Shown piece by piece: positions 45,371 to 53,501 of a stretch of 64,000 bases of DNA; the stretch's first letter is position 1; each line of letters begins with the position of its first letter. A model generated the notes under the pieces. The model did not search any database and was not told where the DNA came from. It worked only from the letters and a program-made list of their open reading frames with translations. The position numbers and the translations under genes were made by a program. The DNA is taken from the NCBI GenBank assembly GCA_030447505.1, contig JAUJOT010000003.1, positions 310,001-374,000 of the forward strand. Reading direction: 5' to 3'. This stretch comes from Solirubrobacteraceae bacterium (GTDB lineage Bacteria; Actinomycetota; Thermoleophilia; Solirubrobacterales; Solirubrobacteraceae).

Positions 45371-45475
45371 ATGAGCTGCACGCTGTTGTCGAAGGCACCC
45401 TTGCGGCCCGATGTATCAAGCGGCTTCACAAGCGCCTCTGATGAACGATGGCGTCAAGTTGGAGGTGGGCAATGA
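45371..45475 (+). CDS. Possible 34-aa leader ORF coupled to the Bell-like gene
   Basis: ATG 45371 is preceded by AGGGGGA (45360-45366, 4 bases away). The frame runs 34 codons (MSCTLLSKAPLRPDV...) and stops at TGA 45473-45475, overlapping the ATG 45472 of the next gene (ATGA). This layout would couple translation of the effector to that of the leader. The product has no recognisable domain. The 207 bases between the methyltransferase and this ORF hold no other gene that I can see. Confidence 0.4.
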   Translation: MSCTLLSKAPLRPDVSSGFTSASDERWRQVGGGQ

Positions 45476-45891
45476 TCGATGTTGCGGTCGTCGGAGCGCT
45501 GCTGGCGCCCGCCCTTCCGTATCTCCTGCGCTCGGCTGATCACGCCGCATCGCAGGCGGTGGAGGTGCTCGGCGACAAGAGCTGGGAGTACGCGCAGCGT
45601 CTGTGGGAGAAGCTTCGCGCACGCGTGCGAGAGCGGCCCGCCGCGCAGGAGGCCGCCGAGGACGTGGCGGCAGCGCCCGGCGACGAGGACGCCCGGCATG
45701 TGCTCGTCTATCAGCTGCGCAAGCTGCTCGAGCGTGACGCCGGGCTTGCCGGCGAGGTCGAGCAGTTGATGGCCGAGGCCGCGCAGCACGTCTCGATCGA
45801 CGTCGTCGGCGATCGCAACGTCTCGATCGCCGCGCCGGTCGATCGCAGCACGATCATCAGCGGAGACGGCAACGCCGTCGGCGGTCGTTAG
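45472..45891 (+). CDS. Bell-like effector with C-terminal amyloid-type signalling motif
   Basis: 139 aa from ATG 45472, with GGAGGTG a few bases upstream. A hydrophobic first helix (VAVVGALLAPALPYLL, residues 4-19) is followed by amphipathic helices with KSWEYAQRLWEKLRARV and ARHVLVYQLRKLLERDAGLA. This is the layout of the Bell domain, the bacterial analogue of fungal HeLo-like membrane-killing domains. The last 27 residues are different in style: GDRNVSIAAPVDRSTIISGD then GNAVGGR. That motif recurs at the N-terminus of the next protein. The stop is 2 bases before the next start, so they are one operon. Domain assignment is from pattern memory, not a search. Confidence 0.8.
   Translation: MIDVAVVGALLAPALPYLLRSADHAASQAVEVLGDKSWEYAQRLWEKLRARVRERPAAQEAAEDVAAAPGDEDARHVLVYQLRKLLERDAGLAGEVEQLMAEAAQHVSIDVVGDRNVSIAAPVDRSTIISGDGNAVGGR
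45808..45879 (+). other. Amyloid-signalling-type motif, effector copy
   Basis: Encodes residues 113-136 of the Bell-like protein, starting GDRNVSIAAPVD and ending TIISGDGNAV. Two short beta-prone stretches (NVSI and STIIS) separated by a turn, with Gly-Asp-x-Asn caps, as in bacterial amyloid signalling sequences. It aligns without gaps to the NTPase copy at 45921-45992 with 12 of 24 residues identical. Confidence 0.75.
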
Positions 45892-45893
45892 CG

Positions 45894-48800
45894 GTGGCAA
45901 CGCGGACGGCCATCGTCGAGGGTGAGCGCAACGTCCTGATCACGGCGCCGACGAACAACGCGCTGATCGTCACGGGAGATCGCAACACCGTCGAGATGCA
46001 GCTCCAGGGCGCCGGAGCGGCGCTTGCCTTTGTCTTTCGCTGGAACCGGCCGCGGCCGCGCAAGCGCGGCGATCGGCCGTGCGCGCCGCCGTGCTTTGCG
46101 TGCCACGTCGATCGCGACGCCGAGGTGCGCGTGCTGGCCGCAGAGGCGGACGCGCCCCGCGTCGTCAACCTCTACGGCGAAGCGGGCGTCGGCAAGACGC
46201 ACGTGCTCGTCGAGGCGCTCAACCGCCGGGAGTGCGAGATGCGCGACGGCAGCGTCTACCTCGACGGCCGCGAGCGCGATGCCGACGACCTGCTGCACGC
46301 GATCTTCGAGGCGTTGTTCGAGTGCCGCGTCCCGCTGCGCGACCTGCAGATCGAGCGCCACCTCAAGGATCGGCGCGCGCTGCTTGCGCTCGAGAACCTC
46401 GACCTGCCACCCGACCACGCGCAGCGCCTGACGCTCGGCCTGCCGGACTGCCGCGTCTTCGTGACTTCGCGCGCGCGCGTCCTCTACGACGCAGTGCCGC
46501 TGAAGATCGACGGACTGGCCCCGGAGCACGCCGTGGCGATCGCCGAGCAGGAGCTGGGGCGCTCGCTGACGGGGCGCGAACGCGCGGTCGCCGAGTCGGT
46601 CGCGGCCGGGCTGCGCGGGCACCCGCTCGGGCTGCGCCAGATATTCAGCCGTGCGCGCGATGCGGGCCTGCCGCTCGAGCAGCTCGCGCCGCGCGCGGCG
46701 AGCGCCTACGACCGCGCGCAGGCGCTGTCGGCAGACGAGCGGCTGGTGGCGCGCACGCTCGCCGTCCACGGCGACGCACCGCTCGGCCTCGAGCACATCG
46801 AGGTGCTTGCGGGCGATCGCGCGCCGGCCGCAGCGGCGGCGCTCGAGGCGCGCCACGAAGCGCGCTCGCATTCGCCGCGTTACAGCCTGCTTGGTGGGCT
46901 CGCCGCCGCCTTCGACGAGCGTGAGCTTGGCCCGGAGCTCGATCGTGCGCTGGAGCACTTCACCGGCTGGTGCGAGGACGAGGCGCGGGCCGGCAGGCGC
47001 GACGCGGTGCTGCTCGAGACGGTCGCGCTCGTCGCGCTGCTCGAGCGCGCCCACGCCGCCGGTCGCAACGACGACGTCGTGCGCCTCGGCTTCGCGATCG
47101 AGGGCGCGCTGGCGTGGGGCAACCGCTGGAAGGCGTGGGGGCGCGTGCTCGAGCTCGTGCTCGCTTCGGCGCGCGAGAACGGCGACAGCCTGGCTGAGGC
47201 CGCAGCTCTGCACCAGCTCGGTACTCGCGCCTACGGCACGGGCGATGTCCGTGCTGCGAGGAACCTCCTCGAGCAGGCGCTCGCCCTGCGCGAGCGGATC
47301 GGCGACCTGACGGGCGCCGAGACGACGCGCCGCAACCTGCGCGTCGTCGACGGTCGCGCACCGCTGCTGTACCGGCTCAGCCACCTCCCGCTCACGATCC
47401 TCGCGTTTGTCTTCGTGCTCCTGATCGGCGCCGCCGGGGTCGCCGGCGCCACGGCGCTCGGACCTCCCGACGGCGGCGATGCGGTCGCTGAGCTGTCGAT
47501 CGGCGTCCAGGGGGAGGGGGCGGTCGTCAGCAACGATGGGTCGATTCGCTGCGCGCAACGCGAGTGCCGCAAGCAGCTCTCGCTGCAGCGCGAGCTGCTG
47601 CTGCGCCCGCAGCCACAGGAAGGCTGGGAGTTCGCGCGTTGGAGCGCAGCGTGCTCGGGGCGCGGCGCGTGCCGGCTGCTGATGACAGGTGACACGCGCG
47701 TCGTCGCCGAGTTCAAGCGCGTACGCGAGCCGCGCACGGTCACCGTGGTCGTCGGGCGCGGGGGGACGGTCGTCAGCCATCCGGCCGGCATCACCTGTCA
47801 GGCCGGCGACACCTGCAGTGGGACGTTCACGCGCTCGCGCACCGTCGAGTTGACGGCCGCCGCCGCGCACGGGCATCGCTTCGTCGGCTGGTCGCGTGAT
47901 TGCGACGACGTGCGCCGATGCGTGATCGGCGGCGACGCCGTCGTGCACGCCCGCTTCGCCGCCAACCCCGACGCCGTGACGCTGAGCGTCGACGTGCGAG
48001 GAGACGGCGTCGGACGCATCACCAGCCGCCAGTCGGGCATCGACTGCGGCCAGCTGTGCACCGCCGGCTACCGCCGCGACAGCCGCGTGCTTCTGACTGC
48101 CGTCGCGCAGCGCGGCTCGCGCTTCTCCGGCTGGGGCCACGCTGCGTGCGCGGCGACAGGCAGCGACAACACCTGCACCGTCACCCTCGACCGCAGTCGC
48201 ACTGTCGTTGCGCGCTTTGACCGACTGTCAGCGGCGCCGGGCCCAACGAGCTCACCGCCGACGACAAGCACCGCGCCGCCGGCGCAGGCCCCGTCGGTGC
48301 GCATCACGTCGCCGGCCGATCGGAGCGTGTTCGCCGCCGGCGAGAGGATCACCTACGTCGCGCAGATCAGCGATCCGCAGGACGCCGGCCTGTCGTCATA
48401 CGAGGTCTCCTGGCGCGAGGACGGAATCGTGTTCGGTCGCGGGCAGCTCGTGACGCGCGACAAGACCAGACCGGGGACGCACAGCATCGAGGTGACCGCG
48501 GTCAACGACAAGGGCCAGTCCGCGTCCGCGCAGATCACGATCCGTGTCGATCCGCCGCCGCAGCCGATCACACCGAGTGACGTCGCTCCGCCGCGCAACA
48601 GGGCGCCGCGCGTCACGATCGACGCACCGCCCCCCGACACGAGCTTCGTCGCCAACAAGGCTGACAAGGGGCGGTTCTACAGCGACGTCCAGTTCGAGGC
48701 GACAGCGACCGACCCCGACGGCGACCCGCTCACGTTCCGCTGGACCGACAGCAGCAAGGCACCGGCCGAGCCATCGGTGCAACGGTCGCCGCTTCTGCGG

Positions 48801-48938
48801 CTGTACGTATCCGAAGAGGATCCCGTATCCGCCAATCGCCGTACGACGGTTCACGAAATCAAGGTCACGGTGTCCGACGGAACGCTCAGCACCACGGAGA
48901 CGATCACCGTCTCGGTGTACTACGCCATACCACCGTAG
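45894..48938 (+). CDS. NB-ARC/STAND NTPase with N-terminal amyloid-type motif, TM helix and extracellular repeats
   Basis: 1014 aa from GTG 45894. Residues 10-33 copy the effector's C-terminal motif. The NTPase has Walker A GEAGVGKT (95-102), Walker-B-like LLALENLD (163-170), FVTSRARVL (about 189-197) and a GLPL-like GHPLGL (242-247). A short helical, TPR-like part (EAAALHQLGTRAYGTGDVRA) follows. A single TM helix spans about 498-522. Beyond it are three InlB/Flg_new-like repeats, each with paired Cys and an F-x-G/R-W core (530-605, 612-690, 693-776), a Pro/Ser/Thr linker and two Ig/PKD-like domains (SPADRSVFAAGERITYVAQI; DPDGDPLTFRWTDSS). Likely a switch that oligomerises on signal and nucleates the effector. 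The outward sensor is unusual. Confidence 0.85.
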   Translation: MATRTAIVEGERNVLITAPTNNALIVTGDRNTVEMQLQGAGAALAFVFRWNRPRPRKRGDRPCAPPCFACHVDRDAEVRVLAAEADAPRVVNLYGEAGVGKTHVLVEALNRRECEMRDGSVYLDGRERDADDLLHAIFEALFECRVPLRDLQIERHLKDRRALLALENLDLPPDHAQRLTLGLPDCRVFVTSRARVLYDAVPLKIDGLAPEHAVAIAEQELGRSLTGRERAVAESVAAGLRGHPLGLRQIFSRARDAGLPLEQLAPRAASAYDRAQALSADERLVARTLAVHGDAPLGLEHIEVLAGDRAPAAAAALEARHEARSHSPRYSLLGGLAAAFDERELGPELDRALEHFTGWCEDEARAGRRDAVLLETVALVALLERAHAAGRNDDVVRLGFAIEGALAWGNRWKAWGRVLELVLASARENGDSLAEAAALHQLGTRAYGTGDVRAARNLLEQALALRERIGDLTGAETTRRNLRVVDGRAPLLYRLSHLPLTILAFVFVLLIGAAGVAGATALGPPDGGDAVAELSIGVQGEGAVVSNDGSIRCAQRECRKQLSLQRELLLRPQPQEGWEFARWSAACSGRGACRLLMTGDTRVVAEFKRVREPRTVTVVVGRGGTVVSHPAGITCQAGDTCSGTFTRSRTVELTAAAAHGHRFVGWSRDCDDVRRCVIGGDAVVHARFAANPDAVTLSVDVRGDGVGRITSRQSGIDCGQLCTAGYRRDSRVLLTAVAQRGSRFSGWGHAACAATGSDNTCTVTLDRSRTVVARFDRLSAAPGPTSSPPTTSTAPPAQAPSVRITSPADRSVFAAGERITYVAQISDPQDAGLSSYEVSWREDGIVFGRGQLVTRDKTRPGTHSIEVTAVNDKGQSASAQITIRVDPPPQPITPSDVAPPRNRAPRVTIDAPPPDTSFVANKADKGRFYSDVQFEATATDPDGDPLTFRWTDSSKAPAEPSVQRSPLLRLYVSEEDPVSANRRTTVHEIKVTVSDGTLSTTETITVSVYYAIPP
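45921..45992 (+). other. Amyloid-signalling-type motif, NTPase copy
   Basis: Encodes residues 10-33 of the NB-ARC protein, from GERNVLITAPTN to ALIVTGDRNTV. Same spacing as the effector copy; conserved positions are G, R, N, V, I, A, P, then I, G, D, N, V. In known pairs the NTPase copy templates the effector copy. Confidence 0.75.
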
Positions 48939-48999
48939 TCGTCTCGGCGTCCGCCCTAGAGCGAAGCGGTCCGCCGTTCGGGCAGCCGATGAGCGTCCG

Positions 49000-49875
49000 T
49001 CAGGTCGCTGTCGTGCCGCCGTCGGCGGCTTGTGATCGCTTGCTCGGGGGCGTCGCGTCCGGCGGGGCGTGGTGGACGAAGGCGGCGGCGAGGAAGCGGT
49101 AGGTCCATTCCTCGGCGAGTTTGCGGGAGTCCGCGAAGACGATCGGGACCGTGGGGTAGCGGACCTGTAGCCGCGCGACGAGCTCGAGCAGCCAGCCCGG
49201 CTGGACGTGCTCGTTGTTGAGCAGCGCGCCGTAGCGTTCCTCGACGACGACGGCGGCGACCGGGAGCGTTGCGAGGTCCGCGAGCGCGTAGTTCAGTGCG
49301 CCGTCGACGAGCGCCTTGGTGAAGTCCTCCAGCGTCTTGCGCTCGACGGCGGCGATCACGTCGTCACCGACGCGAACGGCGTAGTCACCGACGCGCAGCG
49401 CGTGGCGCTCGCGCTGGATCGGGCGTCCGGCGAAGCGGTAGGGGTAGCGCTCGCGGGTGTCGACGGCGATCGTGAGCGTCTGAAGGCCCGAGGCGCGGTG
49501 GGTCGGGACGCGCTGGCCTGGTCGCGCGCGGCGCGCGGTTCGCGCCGTCTGCCAGAAGATCATCGGCCGGCCGCCCTGGCGGCCGGCGTCGGGCTGCGTG
49601 AAGACGATCTGCGAGCGGTTCTCGCGGGCGCGGTCCAAGACGAGGTCGATCGCGGCGCCGCGGCGCTGGCAGTGTCGGACCGCGACCTGTTCGAGGATCT
49701 CGGCGTCCGCCGGCCACTGCTCGAGCGGATGGCAGTACACGCGCGTCGTCGTGGGCCAGCGATCGCGGGCCTTGAGCAGGATGCCGCCGTCGAGTGGCAC
49801 CCTGAGCAAGAACGGGAGTGTGCTGTCGGGTTCGGGGTTGCGAGCGACCACGAAGCTCGCGTCGACGTCTGACAT
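49000..49875 (-). CDS. ERCC4 (XPF/MUS81-type) nuclease domain protein
   Basis: 291 aa from ATG 49875. The ERCC4 domain begins near residue 138 with IAVDTRERYPYRF, then GDYAVRVGDDVIAAVERKTLEDF, matching the GDx...ERKxxxD catalytic pattern of XPF-type nucleases. The N-terminal 130 residues form a separate domain with PLEQWPADAEILEQVAVRHC. No helicase or helix-hairpin-helix region is attached. Such stand-alone ERCC4 proteins occur widely in actinobacteria; they should cut branched or damaged DNA. It converges on the NB-ARC gene (61 bases between stops), so it is probably not part of that operon. Confidence 0.85.
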   Translation of the reverse strand: MSDVDASFVVARNPEPDSTLPFLLRVPLDGGILLKARDRWPTTTRVYCHPLEQWPADAEILEQVAVRHCQRRGAAIDLVLDRARENRSQIVFTQPDAGRQGGRPMIFWQTARTARRARPGQRVPTHRASGLQTLTIAVDTRERYPYRFAGRPIQRERHALRVGDYAVRVGDDVIAAVERKTLEDFTKALVDGALNYALADLATLPVAAVVVEERYGALLNNEHVQPGWLLELVARLQVRYPTVPIVFADSRKLAEEWTYRFLAAAFVHHAPPDATPPSKRSQAADGGTTAT

Positions 49876-50015
49876 GCGGCCGCCAGCGTAGCCGGCCTTG
49901 AGGGGTGGGCGTTCTTTTCAGGTCATTCGTCCGGACCACCGTGGATTGGGGGCTGCGTCACGTCTTGCTCTCAGATCCCGCCGCATGGGCGGGCAACACT
50001 CCCCGGAGGATCACA

Positions 50016-50975
50016 ATGTTCGACCAGACCAACCCGAAGTGCACGAAGCTCGCCCTCAGCATGGCCCTCGTCGGCGCGCTGGCGCTGCCCGGTGTCGCGC
50101 AGGCCGAGACGTCGGCGAAGGCGTCGGCGGCGGCCAAGGCGAGCGCCCGCGCGGAGCTTAATCTTGAGCGCGCGACGCGCTTGGCAAGCGACGGCAGCGC
50201 GCAGGCGCAGGCGCGCGCACACGCGCTGCTGTCACGCAGCCGCGGTGAGCTCAAGACCGCCGTCTCGACATCGCGCAAGCTGGTCGCCAAGGCCAGCACG
50301 CCCGTCGAGGTCCGTGTTGCCGGCAGGGTCGCCGAGCGCGTCAGCTCGACGCTGATGCGCGACGCCGAGCTGCAGTCGGAGATCGCGGTCGAGGGCACCT
50401 CCCGACTGGAGACCCAGGCCGCCAAGTCGCTGGTCAGCGACGTGCGTATGCAGCAGGCGATCATCGCCGGCGTGTTGCGCCTCGCCGCCAAGCACGCCGA
50501 CGAGCGCGCGCAGGTCGCAATGAAGGCCGGTGGCAACGCCGTCAGCGCGCTGTCCGAGCAGGTCGAGATCGCCGCGCAGACCGCGGCTTCCGCGCAGGTC
50601 GGCGCACGCGGCCAGGCATCGGCCGACATGGCCGTCGCGATCGGCACCGACGCGCTGAGCAAGAGCGCCACGACGGCCGCCGCGATCCAGATGCAGACCG
50701 CCGGCACGACGAAGCTCGCCGCCCAGCGCGTGCGTGACGGTCTGGCCAACGCCGCCGCGAAGATCGCCGCGATCGTCAGCGGCACGCAGATCGACGGCCA
50801 CCAGGTCACGCTCGACGGTCACGGCTCGACGACGCTCGGCGCGCTCGCCGACCTCGGCCTCAACGCGACCGCGTCGGGCTCGATGTCCGCTGGCACGACC
50901 AGCGCCAACGGCGAGGCCTCCTCACAGGTCTCCGTCAACAGCGGCCTCGGCGGACTGCTCGGAGCACGCCGGTAG
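50016..50975 (+). CDS. Secreted Ala-rich helical protein
   Basis: 319 aa. Start ATG 50016 has GGAGGA at 50005-50010. A classic signal peptide (LALSMALVGALALPGVAQA, cleavage after AQA) is followed by about 250 residues of Ala/Ser/Gln/Arg-rich helix with no Cys and heptad-like spacing, and a Gly/Ser-rich tail ending GLGGLLGARR. No family recognised. A strong hairpin 88 bases after the stop suggests a single-gene transcript. It may be a wall- or surface-associated structural protein. Confidence 0.75.
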   Translation: MFDQTNPKCTKLALSMALVGALALPGVAQAETSAKASAAAKASARAELNLERATRLASDGSAQAQARAHALLSRSRGELKTAVSTSRKLVAKASTPVEVRVAGRVAERVSSTLMRDAELQSEIAVEGTSRLETQAAKSLVSDVRMQQAIIAGVLRLAAKHADERAQVAMKAGGNAVSALSEQVEIAAQTAASAQVGARGQASADMAVAIGTDALSKSATTAAAIQMQTAGTTKLAAQRVRDGLANAAAKIAAIVSGTQIDGHQVTLDGHGSTTLGALADLGLNATASGSMSAGTTSANGEASSQVSVNSGLGGLLGARR

Positions 50976-51062
50976 GAACGACCGCAACCGCACGTCGCGG
51001 ACCTCCCCGCGACGCACACCACACCCAATCGCGCGTCGCACGACAAGCGAAGCAGCAGAGCT

Positions 51063-51092
51063 CAGGCGGCCGGTCCACAGACCGGCCGCCTG
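51063..51092 (+). terminator. Perfect 12-bp hairpin downstream of the secreted Ala-rich protein gene
   Basis: Arms caggcggccggt (51063-51074) and accggccgcctg (51081-51092) are exact complements around a 6-base loop ccacag. No T-run follows on either strand, as is common for GC-rich actinobacterial stop signals. Confidence 0.7.
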
Positions 51093-51161
51093 GACGTAGG
51101 CAGCCACGCCCCCGGCCCCGAGGCCGGGATCGTCGGGAGCCAGGGGCCCTCCGGCGAGTCT

Positions 51162-51266
51162 TCATACAGCTCTTCCAAGTCGAGCACGGCGATTCGCCCC
51201 CGAGATCCCAGCACGTACTGACGTGCTTGCGAACGTCGCCGACAGCACTGCGAGTTTGCGGAACAT
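51162..51266 (-). CDS. Possible 34-aa small ORF with strong ribosome-binding site
   Basis: ATG 51266 is preceded on the minus strand by GGAGGA about 8 bases away. The product begins MFRKLAVLSATFASTS, like a short signal peptide, then an Arg-rich tail. Another frame from about 51220 down reads a smoother acidic sequence (IAVLDLEELYEDSPEG...), so a frameshifted small secreted protein is also conceivable. The rest of 50976-51451 holds the 51063 hairpin and nothing else I can recognise. Confidence 0.3.
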   Translation of the reverse strand: MFRKLAVLSATFASTSVRAGISGANRRARLGRAV

Positions 51267-51451
51267 GGATCGATCCTCCGATCGCGGTGTCCTCCCCGTG
51301 TCAGACGCTAGCCCCGATACGAGTCGTCGCACACGGTCACGGCGAAAAGTGATGATCTCGGCCAAGGCGCGGGTCGCGCATGAGCCGCTGCCCCCCGGCG
51401 GTGGGAGTGCCAAGGACCCGCGTGTTCCCACAGGTGCAGGTACTCCGGGAG

Positions 51452-51524
51452 TGGAGCTAGGGGGACTCGAACCCCCGACCTCCTGGGTGCGATCCAGGCG
51501 CTCTCCCAACTGAGCTATAGCCCC
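51452..51524 (-). tRNA. tRNA-Ala (anticodon CGC)
   Basis: 73 bases on the minus strand, from 5' ggggctatagctcagttggg to the discriminator A at 51452. Acceptor stem pairs GGGGCTA with TAGCTCC, including the G3-U70 pair that marks alanine tRNAs. D loop agctcagttgggagagc, anticodon arm cctgg-atcgcac-ccagg (anticodon CGC, codon GCG), T arm gggggttcgagtccccc. The 3' CCA is not encoded. Confidence 0.97.
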
Positions 51525-51612
51525 GCGGCAGCGACAGTGTACCGGCGAAAAAGGTCCGACAAGTGCTTGCAGGGCTGCGGCTGCGACGCGAACGCGCCGA
51601 TACGTTACGACC

Positions 51613-53490
51613 TTGAGCTTCCGCAACCGCCTGGCGCTGTTCTTCGTCGTCATCGTCATCGTCCCGATGCTCGCGGTGGCGTTCCTGCTGTTCCGTCTCG
51701 TCGACGAGAGCGCGGAGGGGCAGGCGGAGGCCGCGATCGCCCAGCGGCACACGTTCGCGAGCGCCCTGTTTCGCGCTGAGCGCAGGTCCGCGGAGAAGGC
51801 GATCGAGGCTGTCGGCGTCGACCCCGTGTTCACCGGCGCGCTGCAGGAGGGCGACATCGACCGCGCGCGCCGCCGCGCGCAGCAGCTGCTCGAGCGCCGC
51901 CCGATCGAGCGCATCGTGTTCGTCCAGGACGGCAAGGCGGTCGTGCGCGTCGGTGACAAGCACGCGATCGCGCCGGCCGTGCAGCGCGTCGTATCGAGCG
52001 CCGAGCAGGATCTCGGAACGCTCGGGGTGTCGGTCATCGACGCACGCACGTACGTCGAGCGCGTGCGCGATCTCGCCGGCCTGCGCGCGGTCGTGCTCAA
52101 CGGCGACAAGGTGCTGGCGAGCACGCTGCCCGCGGTCGATCGCGCAAGGCTGCCGACCGGCGAGGGCGCAAGCCTCGACGTCGGCGAGGACGAGTACCGG
52201 GTCCAGAACTTCGAGGACCGCGCGGCCTTCGAAGGCCAGAAGATCCGCATCTTCACGCTCGGCGACCCGTCCGCGCTCGAGGATTCGAAGACCGGCGAGC
52301 GCCTGTTCGCGGGCGCGATCCTGCTTGGCTTCTTTCTGATCGCGATCGCCTGCGCGGTGCTGGTCTCGCGCACCCTGCAGCAGCAGATCGCGGCCTTCCT
52401 CGCCGCCGCCCGGCGGCTCGCCAGCGGCGACTTCTCCGCGCAGGTGCCGACCGTCGGGCACGACGAGTTCGCCGAGCTCGGGGAGGAGTTCAACAAGATG
52501 TCGCGCGAGCTCGCGCGACGGCTCGCCGAGCTCAGCCAGGAGCGCGGTCGCGTGCAGGACTCGATGCGCCGCCTCGGCGAGGCGGTCGGGGCGAACCTCG
52601 ATCGCGACGCGCTGCTCGAGCTGATCGTGCGGACGGCCGTCGACGGCGTCGGTGCCGACGCCGGCCGCGCCTGCGTGCGCACGAACGGCCACGGGACGGT
52701 CGAGGAGCGCTCGCGCGTCGGCGACATGATGGGCCTGGAGCATGCGGTCGCATCCGTCGAAGCCGAGGCGATGAGCAGCGGCAGCGCGCGTGAGACGACG
52801 ATCGGCGTGGCGACCGTGATGGCCAATCCGCTGCGCCGCGCCGACGCAAGCGACGAGGTCGTCGGCGTCGTCTCGGTCGGTCGCACCGGCAGGCCCTTCA
52901 CCCCGGGTGACCGCGAGCTCTTCAACTACCTGGCCGGCCAGGCCGCCCGCTCGATGGAGAACGTCGACCTGCACGAGACCACGACGCGGCGGTCGGTCAC
53001 GGACGAGCTCACGGGCCTGAACAACCGCCGCGCGTTCGACGACGCGCTGGCGAGCGAGGTCGAGCGCGCCAAGCGCTTCGGCAGCGATCTCGGCCTCGTG
53101 CTGATCGACCTCGACAGCTTCAAGCGCGTCAACGACCTGTATGGCCATCCGCAGGGCGACCTCGTCCTGCGCGAGGTCGCGCGCGTGCTGCGCGAGAGCT
53201 CGCGCGAGATCGACCATCCGGCGCGCTACGGCGGCGAGGAGCTCGCCGTCGTGCTGCCCGGCACCGATCTCGACGGCGCGTTCAAGCGGGCCGAGCGGAT
53301 CCGCGAGGAGATCGGGCAGCTGCGGATTCCGCGCCTCCGCGGGGCCGGCACGGTGAGCATCACGACGAGCTGCGGCGTCGCCGCAATGCGCCCCGAGGCG
53401 GCCGACCCACGCGCGCTGGTGCAGGCCGCCGACGACGCGCTGTACGAGGCCAAGAACAGAGGCAGGAACACGTCCGTCCGCGCGAGGTAG
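51613..53490 (+). CDS. Membrane diguanylate cyclase (sensor-HAMP-GAF-GGDEF)
   Basis: 625 aa from TTG 51613. TM1 (LALFFVVIVIVPMLAVAFLLF) and TM2 (about 236-256, LFAGAILLGFFLIAIACAVL) flank an extracellular Cache-like sensor domain. A HAMP domain (ASGDFSAQVPTVGHDEFAEL), coiled stretch and GAF-like domain (about 330-450) lead to the GGDEF domain. The active loop is G540-G-E-E-L544, and R531-E-I-D534, five residues before, is a proper inhibitory I-site. It should make cyclic di-GMP with product feedback. No EAL or PilZ genes are nearby. Confidence 0.93.
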   Translation: MSFRNRLALFFVVIVIVPMLAVAFLLFRLVDESAEGQAEAAIAQRHTFASALFRAERRSAEKAIEAVGVDPVFTGALQEGDIDRARRRAQQLLERRPIERIVFVQDGKAVVRVGDKHAIAPAVQRVVSSAEQDLGTLGVSVIDARTYVERVRDLAGLRAVVLNGDKVLASTLPAVDRARLPTGEGASLDVGEDEYRVQNFEDRAAFEGQKIRIFTLGDPSALEDSKTGERLFAGAILLGFFLIAIACAVLVSRTLQQQIAAFLAAARRLASGDFSAQVPTVGHDEFAELGEEFNKMSRELARRLAELSQERGRVQDSMRRLGEAVGANLDRDALLELIVRTAVDGVGADAGRACVRTNGHGTVEERSRVGDMMGLEHAVASVEAEAMSSGSARETTIGVATVMANPLRRADASDEVVGVVSVGRTGRPFTPGDRELFNYLAGQAARSMENVDLHETTTRRSVTDELTGLNNRRAFDDALASEVERAKRFGSDLGLVLIDLDSFKRVNDLYGHPQGDLVLREVARVLRESSREIDHPARYGGEELAVVLPGTDLDGAFKRAERIREEIGQLRIPRLRGAGTVSITTSCGVAAMRPEAADPRALVQAADDALYEAKNRGRNTSVRAR

Positions 53491-53501
53491 GCTTCGCTGG
53501 G

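Noticed and set aside
45888-48140. 750-codon minus-strand frame opposite the NB-ARC gene
   Set aside because: Composition is that of a shadow frame; the plus strand has Walker A, GLPL-like and repeat motifs.
51452-51524. tRNA gene considered as the attachment site of the 30.5-32.9 kb island
   Set aside because: It is 19 kb away and no partial tRNA copy is visible near the island.
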